Positions 16,455 to 25,481 of a stretch of 28,574 nt of DNA are shown piece by piece (positions within the stretch are counted from its first letter, which is position 1; every line of letters starts with the position of its first letter). Source of the DNA: an uncultured Sutterella sp. Its GTDB lineage: Bacteria; Pseudomonadota; Gammaproteobacteria; Burkholderiales; Burkholderiaceae_F. Below the pieces are notes generated by a model. The model did no database searches, had not been told where the DNA came from, and saw only the letters and a program-made list of their open reading frames with translations. The position numbers and the translations under genes are program-made. The stretch spans positions 1 to 28,574 of the forward strand of contig CALESB010000006.1 of assembly GCA_937906995.1 (NCBI GenBank), read 5' to 3'.

Positions 16455-16529
16455 AACAAACTCGATCCCAAAAAAGTAAATCCTCCTGTTATTATCATAG
16501 ATTGACGTTTTTTTTGCTCTGGAACTCCA

Positions 16530-17582
16530 ATGTTTCGATTACCTTCAGTAAAGATTGAAATTCCCTATTTCAAATCTTGGGTCACAGGTGCCCTTGCAGG
16601 TGCAGTGGCGGGTGTAACTGTCGTGGGTGGCATTTTTGCTTGTCTTAATGATGTCGATATTTCAGAAAGTGTTAAAAATGATAAGGGGGAGGTAATTGTT
16701 GATATTCCAATGGGAACAGCAGGCGTTCAAATTCCTGCACTACTTGAAAAGAATGGTATTGATGTTAATGCCTTCTTTTTTAAGGTTGCCTTACGTTTAA
16801 CTGGAGCAGATCGTAACTTCCATGCGGGGTACTACAGCTTTTCTGATAAGGATACGGTGTTTTCTATGACCAGACGAATTGCCGACGGTGATGTGGTAAT
16901 TTTGTCATGGCGTTTATCAGATGGTGCTACACAATGGGAGTTGCGTCGCTCTTTAAATGAAATGGATGGGGTTAAACATGACTCAGCCCAAATGAGCGCT
17001 GATGAAATTTTATTAGCCATTGGTGCAACAGAAAGTCATTTAGAGGGGCTATTTGCACCTGATACCTATAAGTTTAAAGCCGGCGTGTCAGACTTAAAAG
17101 TTTTGAAAAAAGCTTATGATCGTCAAAAGACAATTTTGGGTATAGAGTGGGATGCGCGTTCGCCCGATTGTGTTGTGAAGACACCTTATGAAGCACTCAT
17201 CTTAGCAAGTATTATCGAGCGAGAAGTTGGGCGTCCACAAGACCGTTTGATTGTATCCGGTATTTTTTCGAATCGCTTGCGAGTCAAAATGCCATTACAA
17301 ACTGATCCATCCGTTATGTACGGTGAGGGAGAAGAGTTTGAAGGCAGACTTCGGAAAAAACATTTGAATCGTCGAACCCCGTACAATACATACCGATTTG
17401 TTGGTCTTCCTCCAACACCCATTGGGAATCCAACGCGTGAAAGTATTTATGCAGCGTTGCATCCAGCAAAAACTGACTATATCTATTTTATTAATAAAGA
17501 CAATGGTGATTTAGTTCCCAATAAGACGCTTGAGGAACACAACAAAGCCGTTGATCTCTACATCCGCAAGAAGGGGCAATAA
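16530..17582 (+). CDS. mltG: Endolytic murein transglycosylase MltG
   Basis: A 350-residue inner-membrane enzyme that cuts nascent peptidoglycan strands and so limits glycan length. A short cytoplasmic N-terminus is followed by one membrane helix at about 17-38. The rest is periplasmic: a LysM-like region, then the YceG catalytic domain. The catalytic glutamate is Glu230 in ILASIIEREVG, followed by SGIFSNRL and LQTDPSVMYG as in E. coli MltG. The C-terminal YNTYRFVGLPPTPIGNP and the ALHPAKTDYIYF stretch are also standard. Length is normal. It heads the mltG-tmk-holB operon, and its TAA is immediately followed by the tmk ATG with no spacer. Confidence 0.96.
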   Translation: MFRLPSVKIEIPYFKSWVTGALAGAVAGVTVVGGIFACLNDVDISESVKNDKGEVIVDIPMGTAGVQIPALLEKNGIDVNAFFFKVALRLTGADRNFHAGYYSFSDKDTVFSMTRRIADGDVVILSWRLSDGATQWELRRSLNEMDGVKHDSAQMSADEILLAIGATESHLEGLFAPDTYKFKAGVSDLKVLKKAYDRQKTILGIEWDARSPDCVVKTPYEALILASIIEREVGRPQDRLIVSGIFSNRLRVKMPLQTDPSVMYGEGEEFEGRLRKKHLNRRTPYNTYRFVGLPPTPIGNPTRESIYAALHPAKTDYIYFINKDNGDLVPNKTLEEHNKAVDLYIRKKGQ

Positions 17583-18191
17583 ATGCAGGGGCGTTTTATT
17601 ACGATCGAAGGTATTGATGGTGCAGGTAAGAGTACCCAAATTGACGTGATTGAGCGTACGTTGCGCGATCGTGGGATTGAGGTTATTCGCACTCGTGAAC
17701 CGGGTGGAACTCCATTATCGGAAACAATTCGAGAACAATTGCTTTCTGTATCTATGGACCCATCTACGGAAACGTTACTGTTTTTCGCAGCTCGTGCAGA
17801 GCATCTAGCAAAAGTTATCCGTCCTGCGCTAAAACGAGGCGCATGGGTTCTAAGTGATCGTTTTACTGATGCAACTTACGCCTATCAAGTCGGAGGACGT
17901 GGTTTCCCGGCTAAGAAGGTTGAGGAGTTGGAGGCTTGGACACATGGTGATCTGCAGCCTGACTGCACCATTCTTTTTGATGTAGCCCCAGAGGTTGCAG
18001 CGCAGCGCTTGGCAACAGCTCGCCAGTTGGATCGCTTTGAGCAAGAAAATTTAGACTTCTTTACTCGAGTACGAAATGCCTATTTGAGTCGCGCACAAAA
18101 AGATCCGAAGCGTTTTTTGATTGTCAATACCGATAGAGATCGTGACATCATTTCGAAAGAATTGGCGGAGATTTTTTCAACATGGGGATAA
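17583..18191 (+). CDS. tmk: Thymidylate kinase
   Basis: A 202-residue cytoplasmic kinase that converts dTMP and ATP to dTDP, the step after ThyA in dTTP synthesis. The P-loop GIDGAGKSTQ is at residues 10-19 (Lys16, Ser17). Asp92-Arg93 lies in SDRFTDATYAYQ, the substrate-binding motif of the family. A lid-like segment follows near TARQLDRFEQE. The ATG follows the mltG stop directly, and the binding site (AAGGGGC) lies within the end of mltG, indicating translational coupling. The 3' end overlaps holB. Thymidylate synthase itself is about 9 kb away on the other strand. Confidence 0.97.
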   Translation: MQGRFITIEGIDGAGKSTQIDVIERTLRDRGIEVIRTREPGGTPLSETIREQLLSVSMDPSTETLLFFAARAEHLAKVIRPALKRGAWVLSDRFTDATYAYQVGGRGFPAKKVEELEAWTHGDLQPDCTILFDVAPEVAAQRLATARQLDRFEQENLDFFTRVRNAYLSRAQKDPKRFLIVNTDRDRDIISKELAEIFSTWG

Positions 18192-19282
18192 TGATTCGTC
18201 CTTGGCAAGGGGAGTTGGCGGTAGCACTCAATGAGGTGCGAGATAATCTTCCGAATGGGTTGTTAATCTATGGACCTAAAGGTATTGGGACCATAGATCT
18301 GGTTGTGGATTTCGCACGCAGTCTTTTTTGCGAGCATCCGTTAGTGGATGGGGCACCTTGTGGTCAGTGTAAAGGGTGCAAAATGGCTCAAGCTAAAACG
18401 CATCCTGATTTGCGTTATGTGTTTAGCGAGGCTGAGGCGATAACACATGATATTCCATTTGAGCCTCCATCCAACGCTTCTAAAGATCGAAAAATTTATC
18501 GTGAGATTTTGATTCACCAACCAAGAGAGTTGTCAGACTTTCTGAATTTAGCACCTCATGTTGAAAATGGTCACAGAATTGTCATTGTTTACCCTGCGGA
18601 TGCTATTCGCGCGGATGCTGCGGCAACATTTCTGAAAAGTTTGGAAGAACCTCCAGAAAGGACGACTTTTTTATTGGTAGCTGATGATTTAGATCGAGTC
18701 TTGCCAACCATTCGGTCTCGCTGTCGATTATTGCGAGCAAAAGCTCCAACGCATGAGCAAGCGCTGCAGTGGCTATTAGAGCAAGGTGTAGAAGATGCTC
18801 AAGAAGCCCTTGCACGAGCAGCCGATCGTCCCTGCTTGGTGATGGATGAAGAGTTTATTCGTCATAGCGACCACATTGATGCCAAAACTAGAGAGCAGTT
18901 GTTAACGTTGACAACAATCTCTGTTCAGTCAAGAGACTTATTACTAAAGCTACTAAGCCAAGGCAGTCATATTCCATTAACGCAGATTGCAATTAAAGAA
19001 GGGCGTTCAGCACTACCGGTATCGGCTATTTTGCCGATTATGGAACGTTGGTCCTATGATCTGTTAGCGGTCAAAAGTCAGTTGCCAGTACGTTACTTTC
19101 CAATGTATGCAGAAATAATGTCACAGTTGGTGGCACCTGTCGATATTGAGAAGTTATTCAAATGGAATGACTCACTTAAGCAAATTAAGCGAGTGCTCAC
19201 TCATCCGCTGAATGCTCAATTGGTAATTGAGCAAGCAATTTTGAATTACCGACGTGTTATGAACAACCAATCTTTTGAATAA
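18182..19282 (+). CDS. holB: DNA polymerase III delta' subunit
   Basis: A 366-residue clamp-loader subunit, part of the complex that loads the beta clamp. An AAA+ fold lies at about 10-210. The Walker A region reads GPKGIGTIDL, so the ATP-binding lysine is replaced, as expected for delta' (E. coli has a similar loss). A zinc module is formed by Cys in LFCEHP and the CGQCKGC group. The sensor stretch LKSLEEPPERTTFLL and IRSRCR (SRC motif) follow. The C-terminal collar region is less conserved. It overlaps the end of tmk: ATG 18182 gives a 10-base overlap, while ATG 18191 overlaps the tmk stop as TAATG and gives MIRPWQ, so either may be used. Its terminator (19290-19319) runs into the converging recombinase gene. 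Confidence 0.93.
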   Translation: MGIMIRPWQGELAVALNEVRDNLPNGLLIYGPKGIGTIDLVVDFARSLFCEHPLVDGAPCGQCKGCKMAQAKTHPDLRYVFSEAEAITHDIPFEPPSNASKDRKIYREILIHQPRELSDFLNLAPHVENGHRIVIVYPADAIRADAAATFLKSLEEPPERTTFLLVADDLDRVLPTIRSRCRLLRAKAPTHEQALQWLLEQGVEDAQEALARAADRPCLVMDEEFIRHSDHIDAKTREQLLTLTTISVQSRDLLLKLLSQGSHIPLTQIAIKEGRSALPVSAILPIMERWSYDLLAVKSQLPVRYFPMYAEIMSQLVAPVDIEKLFKWNDSLKQIKRVLTHPLNAQLVIEQAILNYRRVMNNQSFE

Positions 19283-19289
19283 CGTTCCG

Positions 19290-19319
19290 ATGCAGCTCTT
19301 AATAGGGCTGCATTTTTTT
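19290..19319 (+). terminator. holB operon terminator embedded in the recombinase 3' end
   Basis: The stem ATGCAGCTC (19290-19298) pairs with GGGCTGCAT (19305-19313), with one G-T wobble and loop TTAATA, followed by seven Ts to 19319. The loop contains the stop codon of the opposing recombinase gene, and the right arm and T run encode that protein's last residues (KKMQPY). Confidence 0.85.
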
Positions 19320-20798
19320 CATTGCTTTGGCAACTTCGCTTTCTTCAGGAGTGAGGTAGCGACTGGTGGTTCCAACCGAAGCGTGTCCCATAGCGTTTTG
19401 CACAACATTGACAGGCATGATTTTCAATGCGCTCGTTGCGAAAGTATGTCTCAACCAGTGCGTTGAACTTGCTCGAAATTTAGCAGCATCCATAGGGCGC
19501 GTGCTTTGTATCTCTCTTGCACAGGATTCAAAAAAGTCTAAAAGTGTCCGATAGAGGCCGGAGCGGCTTAATGCCGTGATGCGAGCTTGTCCTTCACGTA
19601 AGACGGTTTTTCTTCCGCGACCTAAGGACGATAGAAGTGGTGTGTCGGGATCACACAGTCCAATTCCTTGAAGATTTCGCCAGTTCAAGTAATGGTTGAT
19701 GAGAGCAAGTTGTTCATCTTGCAAGGGAAGACGACGAATTTTATCGCCCTTACCAACAACTTCAATAACGGTAATTGTTTCATTATCAATTCGTCGCTCA
19801 ACGATCCATGAGGCTCTTGCTTGAAGCATTTCAGAAGCTCGAAGCCCTAATCCTTTACCTAACATGAGTATCACTGCAATGCGTGCATGGGACTCGCAGT
19901 CTTCTTGGCCTTCAAAATACTCATTAACAATTTTCCATTGATCATCTGTAAATGAGCGATCAGCATATTCTTTTGGAGCACCTTCACCTTCTAAGAAGGG
20001 GACTTTCCCGGAAATTTGATCAAATGGGTTATAGATAATGTAGCCAGTTTTCTTTAAAAAATTAAAGAGTTGTCGAATAACTGTCATAGACAGCTTGCGA
20101 GAGCCTTGACTGAGCGCGGCATTAAAGGGTCGCCATTGCGGATTGTCTCGTGTGAGATTTTTTGGGCCAATCCAATCGTGCTGAGGTAAGCGCCAACGTT
20201 TTGCCCACTCGGCATCATCAAGTCGCCCCAATTGTTCAAGCCAACGTAAATAACCAGAGGCTTCCTCTAGGCCAACAGAGCTTAAAGCAATCTCTCTTTC
20301 GACAGTGCACCAAAGTAAAAAACGCTCAGCCTCTTTTCGATAGACACCTTGAGTGTTGATGTTGTTAGCACGAGCGGCTAGCCATGCCTTGAGGGCAGAT
20401 AAATCATCTGTTGCTTCAAGGCTTAAAAGATGATCGTCGGCGCGGTTTGTTCCTGTTCGTCCATCAAGTCCAACACCTAATTGAATTCTTTCGAGAGGAA
20501 CAATTAAGGGATTCGCAGGAGGAAGCTCTTTTTTCTCATTGTTTTTTTCTTTGGGCTTACGACCACGATGGCTAAATAGTCCATGTTGGGTGAGCCAATC
20601 AATGAAGGCACTTTTTTCTTCAGGGTTTAATTCCAGCCCACTATTGTCACTTTTTTTCAGTGCCTTAGCCAAGTCGCCTAAAGTAAGAAGGCGAGCTTTG
20701 CTTGCCTTGAGTACAAACTCTGGCAACATGACCTCTACTATGAGAGTTGATTTTGATAAAACAGAAGGACAACTGTCAGCTAAAGGTAAGTAGGGCAT
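19299..20798 (-). CDS. DUF3701-type tyrosine recombinase (phage-integrase family)
   Basis: About 499 residues from ATG 20798. The C-terminal half is a tyrosine recombinase with every catalytic residue present: Arg320 (GLGLRASEM), Lys350 (GKGDK), His447-xx-Arg450 (HWLRHTF), His472 (GHASVG) and Tyr481 (SRYLTPEE). The N-terminal half has a LLTLGDLA segment resembling the DUF3701 region. A SAM-like DNA-binding domain follows (ALKAWLAARA to YRKEAERFLLWC). This architecture is widespread in Burkholderiales. The start is uncertain: TTG 20831 and ATG 20729 are in frame and none has a clear binding site. No excisionase, phage or transposon genes and no repeats flank it, so a mobile-element role is not shown. 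Confidence 0.88.
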   Translation of the reverse strand: MPYLPLADSCPSVLSKSTLIVEVMLPEFVLKASKARLLTLGDLAKALKKSDNSGLELNPEEKSAFIDWLTQHGLFSHRGRKPKEKNNEKKELPPANPLIVPLERIQLGVGLDGRTGTNRADDHLLSLEATDDLSALKAWLAARANNINTQGVYRKEAERFLLWCTVEREIALSSVGLEEASGYLRWLEQLGRLDDAEWAKRWRLPQHDWIGPKNLTRDNPQWRPFNAALSQGSRKLSMTVIRQLFNFLKKTGYIIYNPFDQISGKVPFLEGEGAPKEYADRSFTDDQWKIVNEYFEGQEDCESHARIAVILMLGKGLGLRASEMLQARASWIVERRIDNETITVIEVVGKGDKIRRLPLQDEQLALINHYLNWRNLQGIGLCDPDTPLLSSLGRGRKTVLREGQARITALSRSGLYRTLLDFFESCAREIQSTRPMDAAKFRASSTHWLRHTFATSALKIMPVNVVQNAMGHASVGTTSRYLTPEESEVAKAMKKMQPY

Positions 20799-20903
20799 CT
20801 GTGTTAGGTCTTGTGAAATCAATGTTTTCAATTCTAGAGCTTGTTGTTAAGATTGAACAACTTCTCAATTTTAATTTATCCGAATCTTTCGGGTTCACTT
20901 TGT

Positions 20904-22826
20904 ATGATACGTCGATTAATTATTACCTTAGTTGCAATGGCAGTGGTTATTCTTTCGGCTCTGGGGCTAGAGTCTATTGTTATTGAGGATCACAGTTCCA
21001 TTTTGCGTCAGACTCTGACTTCGCCGGTTGAAAGACTGATCAATCAGCCTCGTAAAGATAGCAATCAAGTAGTGGTTGCTATCGACAATCACATTGAATC
21101 CTATTTGATTGATCGCTTCTTGGCTCCCACATTTGATGCAATTAACTCAAGCTTTAATGCTGAAGGTAAATTTTTAGTCGTCAAGCACCTGGACCGAGAA
21201 ACAATTACAGAGATGCTCAACGAGGGTTCGATTGACTTTGTCATTACAGGGCCAGACTTTTATGCTCATTTGTTATTTGATGATCGAATTAAGCCAATGT
21301 CCATGTTGTGGCGTCCTCAGGCCGCTTCTCCTGGACATTCAGCAGCCTCCACAATCGTTGTCAGACACGACAATGCCGATATCTACACGTTAAATGACAT
21401 TGCTCGTGGGAACTATAAGATTGAAGCTGTTGCAAAGACTTCTTTCTCAGGTTTTTTGGCGGCTCAAGATCCTTTTGCCAAAATGGATTATCCAACGCAA
21501 CGTCTATTTGAGACGGTAACTTTCACAAACACCAAAAATCCATTAGAAGTGCTTAATGATGTGAAGTACGGTTATGCAGATGTGGGGATCGTTCCTGCTT
21601 GTCAAATCGAGTACTACATGTCTCGTAATTTGGCGCATTTAAGTGACTTTAGAGTAATTAATCCACAACCGGTCGATTACTTGGCCTGTCAGCACTCTAC
21701 GCAAACGTTCTCTAGTCTAGTCTTGAGTTATCAGAAAGATACGAATGCCAATATGGTTCTTTCAATGAACAATATTGTAGTCGGTATGAGATTGCCAGGA
21801 GCCTTGACCTGGAGCTTGCCAGATAATCCTCGCTCTTTGTATGACATGCTCTATCGCTTGCGATTGGGGCCCTATAGTGACATTACTTACTCAACATTAA
21901 ATCGAATTTTCCATGAAAATCGAGTGGTATTTATCATGGGTATTTTGCTATTGGTGGCAGGTTTATTCTATAACTTGATCATTTCAGTAGAGGTCGCAAG
22001 TCGTACTCGAGCGCTACAAAGAACATTGAGTGAGAAAGAGGAATTGGCTAAGCAGCAGGAGCAAACCAATGAGTACATCGCACGCTTAGAGCGAACTGGG
22101 ATCGTTGGTCAGATGTCTAGCATGATCGCTCATGAATTAAAGCAACCTTTAGCAACGGTCTCAAACTATACCCGAGGACTTTTGCGACGTATTGATCGTC
22201 ATACCGCTGATGAAGATACGATTGTGAAAATTCTGAAAGAAATTGAATATCACAATGAACGTGCTGTAGAAATTGTTGATCACGTTCGAAAATATGCCAA
22301 ATCCCATGATGTTAAGCGTGAAGAACATAATTTGTACGAGATCGTTCTTCAAAGCGTAGAGACGTTTAAGAAGTCGGGACGTAGTCAGGTGCCTGTTCGG
22401 GTTGAAGGGGTACGTGACGCATCGGTTGAAGCTGATGACTGGGAAGTAGAATTGGCCCTCATTAACTTATTAAAAAACTCTGCCGATGCTTTTGCAGAAG
22501 TTCATCCTGCTCGCTATGTTCAGGGTGAGTGCCTCATTCGAGTTCGCATCGAAGATCATGAGGACAGTTGGTGGATTCGAGTTATTGATAATGCAAAGCT
22601 TGTAACGAAGGACTTTACCGACGAGTTCTTTAATAAACTAGAGACGACAAAGGCGCATGGTTTGGGTTTGGGCTTAAGCATTGTCAGTTCTTTGGCTGAA
22701 AGACACGCAGGTCGAGTTTGGGCAGAGCCTAACGTTGGTCGTGGTGTTATAGTGACGATGGAACTACCAAAGACCTCTGGTTCTAAAAAACAAAGTGAAG
22801 ATTTAGATGAAGAAATAGAAAAATAG
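20904..22826 (+). CDS. Sensor histidine kinase with PhnD-like periplasmic sensor (TtrS-like)
   Basis: A 640-residue membrane sensor kinase. A first membrane helix lies at about 4-24. A periplasmic domain of about 310 residues follows, resembling phosphonate/tetrathionate-binding (PhnD-like) proteins, with IDFVITGPDFYAHL and YGYADVGIVPACQIEYY. A second helix spans about 341-363 and leads into a short coiled coil. The dimerisation domain has His410 in MIAHELKQPL, and the ATPase has the N box Asn521 and Asn525 (NLLKNSADA) and G2 (HGLGLGLSIV). The architecture is that of TtrS, the tetrathionate sensor. The G1 box reads Asp562-Asn-Ala-Lys-Leu instead of DxGxG. No response regulator is in the window. 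ATG 20904 is preferred over 20841, because it begins the basic-plus-helix N-terminus. The ligand is not predictable. Confidence 0.88.
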   Translation: MIRRLIITLVAMAVVILSALGLESIVIEDHSSILRQTLTSPVERLINQPRKDSNQVVVAIDNHIESYLIDRFLAPTFDAINSSFNAEGKFLVVKHLDRETITEMLNEGSIDFVITGPDFYAHLLFDDRIKPMSMLWRPQAASPGHSAASTIVVRHDNADIYTLNDIARGNYKIEAVAKTSFSGFLAAQDPFAKMDYPTQRLFETVTFTNTKNPLEVLNDVKYGYADVGIVPACQIEYYMSRNLAHLSDFRVINPQPVDYLACQHSTQTFSSLVLSYQKDTNANMVLSMNNIVVGMRLPGALTWSLPDNPRSLYDMLYRLRLGPYSDITYSTLNRIFHENRVVFIMGILLLVAGLFYNLIISVEVASRTRALQRTLSEKEELAKQQEQTNEYIARLERTGIVGQMSSMIAHELKQPLATVSNYTRGLLRRIDRHTADEDTIVKILKEIEYHNERAVEIVDHVRKYAKSHDVKREEHNLYEIVLQSVETFKKSGRSQVPVRVEGVRDASVEADDWEVELALINLLKNSADAFAEVHPARYVQGECLIRVRIEDHEDSWWIRVIDNAKLVTKDFTDEFFNKLETTKAHGLGLGLSIVSSLAERHAGRVWAEPNVGRGVIVTMELPKTSGSKKQSEDLDEEIEK

Positions 22827-22831
22827 ATAAG

Positions 22832-22858
22832 AAAAGGTCCTCGTTAGAGGACTTTTTT
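22832..22858. terminator. Bidirectional terminator between the sensor kinase gene and rng
   Basis: The stem GTCCTC (22837-22842) pairs with GAGGAC (22847-22852) around GTTA. Four As on the left and six Ts on the right can extend the pairing if the G at 22836 is bulged. It can end transcription on both strands in a 42-base gap. Confidence 0.85.
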
Positions 22859-22868
22859 GTGTCTGCCT

Positions 22869-24332
22869 TTAGTTAAAGGTGATGTCGTATTGTTCTGGAC
22901 CGTAAATGGATTCAACCTGAAGAGATACAGGGCATTGAATAAAATCCTGCAAAAGGTCAAGAGCTGGTGCTTCATCTTCGAGGAATAAATCAATTACGCT
23001 TTGACTCGCAATGATAGAAAACTCTTTAATTTCAGGGTATTGGCGCCACTCACGCAACACTTCACGAAGAATTTCATAACAAACGGTACGCCCAGTTTTA
23101 ATCTCGCCACGGCCCCCACACATAGGACAGGGTTCACAAAGTATGTGAGCCAAGGAGTCTCGTGTGCGTTTACGCGTCATTTCAATAAGACCAAGCTCAG
23201 TGAAGTCGCTCATTGTGCAATGTACACGATCGTTTTGCATGGCTTTTTGCAGCTCTGCAAGAACTGCTTGACGGTGAGCGTCACGCTCCATATCGATAAA
23301 GTCGATGATGATGATGCCACCCAAATTTCTCAGACGTAATTGACGCGCAATTGCTCGAGCTGCTTCAAGATTAGTCTTAAAAACAGTATCACTGAAGTCT
23401 CGTTTACCGACAAAGCCCCCAGTATTGACATCAATTGTCGTCATCGCTTCCGTTTGATCAAAAACCAGATAACCACCGGATTTAAGATCAACTCGACGGG
23501 CTAGGGCTTGTTCAATTTCTGCTTCAATCCCAAATTGCTCAAAAAGTGGTGTTTCACCCGTGTAAGCCTTAATCTTTTCTTCTGCTGTAGGGACGAAGAT
23601 ATTAGCGAATCGTTGCAAATGCTCAATATCATTATTCCAAGCATGAATTAAGACCCGAGTTGTGTTCTCGGTGACCATATCTCGTAGAGCTCGCTCTTCT
23701 AAATATAAATCCTGATAAAGCAAGAACGGAGCAGCACTGCGTTTGGCCTTTTCTTCAATTTGAGCCCAAAGACGAGAAAGATATTGCATGTCGCTGATGA
23801 ATTCTTCAGCAGTAGCGCCTTCAGCACAGGTTCGAACAATATAACCAAAGCGACTGTCTTCGGGTTTGACTGACAAAATTAATGCTTTAAGTCGCTCACG
23901 TTCTTTCTCGTCCTCAATTCGTTGAGAAACTCCAATGTGAGGTTCTTTTGGTAATAGGACAAGTTTATGTCCAGCTAAGGAAATTGTGGTTGTTAGACGA
24001 GCGCCTTTTGTGCCAATGGGGTCTTTAGCCACTTGAACAAGTATGGAGTCGCCTTCATGTAAGACATATTCGATGGGCTTGTAGGAACCATCTTCTTGAC
24101 GAGCTGTGTAGATGTCGTGAATATGCAAAAAAGCAGAACGTTGTAGACCAATATCCACAAATGCAGATTGCATCCCAGGAAGCACTCGAATGACTTTACC
24201 TTTATAGACATTGCCAACAAGACCACGTTGAGCACGGCGCTCAATATGTAAATCTTCTAATATGCCATTTACCATGATGGCAACACGGGTTTCTTGGGCA
24301 GTGCAATGAATTAATAACTCTTCGCTATGCAT
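22869..24332 (-). CDS. rng: Ribonuclease G
   Basis: A 487-residue cytoplasmic endoribonuclease of the RNase E/G family, needed for 16S rRNA 5' maturation and turnover of some mRNAs. An S1 RNA-binding domain covers about 38-118 (GNVYKGKV, FVDIGLQRSAFLH). An RNase-H-like and a 5'-sensor region follow. The catalytic Mg-binding pair is Asp301 (TTIDVNTGG) and Asp344 (IIIDFIDME). The zinc link is CPMC at 402-405. The protein ends soon after the zinc-link and small domain, so it lacks the long C-terminal scaffold of RNase E; this length fits RNase G. ATG 24332 has AGAGAAG upstream. The 176-base gap to the divergent GcvT-like gene must contain promoters for both. Confidence 0.95.
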   Translation of the reverse strand: MHSEELLIHCTAQETRVAIMVNGILEDLHIERRAQRGLVGNVYKGKVIRVLPGMQSAFVDIGLQRSAFLHIHDIYTARQEDGSYKPIEYVLHEGDSILVQVAKDPIGTKGARLTTTISLAGHKLVLLPKEPHIGVSQRIEDEKERERLKALILSVKPEDSRFGYIVRTCAEGATAEEFISDMQYLSRLWAQIEEKAKRSAAPFLLYQDLYLEERALRDMVTENTTRVLIHAWNNDIEHLQRFANIFVPTAEEKIKAYTGETPLFEQFGIEAEIEQALARRVDLKSGGYLVFDQTEAMTTIDVNTGGFVGKRDFSDTVFKTNLEAARAIARQLRLRNLGGIIIIDFIDMERDAHRQAVLAELQKAMQNDRVHCTMSDFTELGLIEMTRKRTRDSLAHILCEPCPMCGGRGEIKTGRTVCYEILREVLREWRQYPEIKEFSIIASQSVIDLFLEDEAPALDLLQDFIQCPVSLQVESIYGPEQYDITFN

Positions 24333-24508
24333 AGACTTCTCTTTAAGTTAACTTATAAATTTTACCAAGAGTAGGTCTTTCAGGCCTAATGAAGTCGTGT
24401 CTGATTATTGCCAGTAGAAATACGTAATTACTCGCAAATAGCTTATTTAGCCAAGCGCATTTGATAAAATAAACAGATTAAATTTTTATTTTAGAGTAAG
24501 ACATAGTT

Positions 24509-25471
24509 ATGACTAATGAACTCTTAAATTCCGGCCTTGTCGCTCAGAAAGCAGCCGAAAGTTTTGGTGTTTACCTCTGCAACCAAGACGAAGAAGATTT
24601 ATTTGCTCCATGTTACACAATCGAAATTAATGATGATCATGGCGTTCGATTTTTGCGTCGTCTTTTAACGATTGATGTTCGCAATGTTCGTCGAGGCCAA
24701 GTGCGTCAAAGTTTTGTTCTGAATGCTTTAGGGTTTGTGACTGATTTCGTCACGGTTGTTCATCTGCCTGATGCAGATGAGCATTTCAGAGTAATTTTCC
24801 AATCAATTGATACTTTGGCTTGGATGCATCAAGTGGCAAAGGCCTTTGATGTGGAGTTGCACGACCCAGAAGTTAGTACGGCTTTAGTATATGGAAAAAC
24901 TTTGCCCACACTAGATGGACTTAACCATGAGCATTGTTGCGAGGTTGAGTCTGGTTTGTGGGTCTTTAAGACGTCGTATGGCTTAGTTATACAAGGTAAG
25001 GATGATCAGCTTTCAAACTTTGTGAGTCAGTTAGGTGGCGAACAATTGGATTGGGTTGGCGCTTATACGTTGAGCATTTTGGCCAAGGAGCCCCACGCCA
25101 TGGATTGGATGGCTTCTGATGTGACGGTCGATGCGTTAAATGGCGCAGATTTTGTTGATTTTTCAGATGCATCTCGTGTGTTCATTGGTCGAGCCTTAAC
25201 AGAGGCACGCATTCGTGCAATGCAAAGTAAGAAAACGGTAGTACTTAAGTCCCACATGGACAAGGCCGCTGACTGGTTTGAGGAGCCCGACACTGTAGTG
25301 ATTGGTAATTCAGAGGGTGAGATGTTAGCTAAGACCGTTCGTTTTGGCTTACTCGGTGAGTCATTAATTACGAGTGTTACTTTGCCAGCTACGGTTGATG
25401 TGAACTCACTTTTATGGATTGTGGGCTTAGATGGTGAGCCATTGGCTTACACAGTAGAAGAAATTAAGTAA
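24509..25471 (+). CDS. Diverged GcvT-like (aminomethyltransferase / YgfZ superfamily) protein
   Basis: A 320-residue protein that aligns by eye with the N-terminal folate-binding part of the glycine-cleavage T protein. FLRRLLTIDVRNVRRGQ corresponds to FLRYLLANDV-type sequence, SFVLNALGFVTDFVTVV to the NASGGVIDDLIVY region, and RVIFQSIDTLAWM to the following strand and helix. The Asp of the VTD motif may match the catalytic Asp of GcvT. The later region is strongly diverged, with no recognisable GARDTLRLE motif, and it also lacks the YgfZ KGCY signature. The start ATG has GAGTAAG eight bases upstream. sdaA begins ten bases after the stop, so they form an operon. No gcvH or gcvP is present. Function is open: a folate-dependent enzyme acting on a serine- or glycine-derived substrate, or a folate-binding accessory protein. 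Confidence 0.75.
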   Translation: MTNELLNSGLVAQKAAESFGVYLCNQDEEDLFAPCYTIEINDDHGVRFLRRLLTIDVRNVRRGQVRQSFVLNALGFVTDFVTVVHLPDADEHFRVIFQSIDTLAWMHQVAKAFDVELHDPEVSTALVYGKTLPTLDGLNHEHCCEVESGLWVFKTSYGLVIQGKDDQLSNFVSQLGGEQLDWVGAYTLSILAKEPHAMDWMASDVTVDALNGADFVDFSDASRVFIGRALTEARIRAMQSKKTVVLKSHMDKAADWFEEPDTVVIGNSEGEMLAKTVRFGLLGESLITSVTLPATVDVNSLLWIVGLDGEPLAYTVEEIK

Positions 25472-25481
25472 GGATATTTAG

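Noticed and set aside
16482..16487. A perfect AGGAGG on the minus strand upstream of ygfZ
   Set aside because: It lies 27 bases from the ATG, with no in-frame ATG, GTG or TTG start at proper spacing. It is probably chance, or part of an untranslated leader.
16502..16507. TTGACG as a -35 box for mltG
   Set aside because: The expected -10 position would lie almost at the start codon and shows no TATAAT-like sequence.
19299..20831. Prophage or integrative element around the tyrosine recombinase
   Set aside because: Both neighbours are ordinary chromosomal genes at short distance, and no att-like direct repeats, tRNA target, excisionase or cargo genes are visible.
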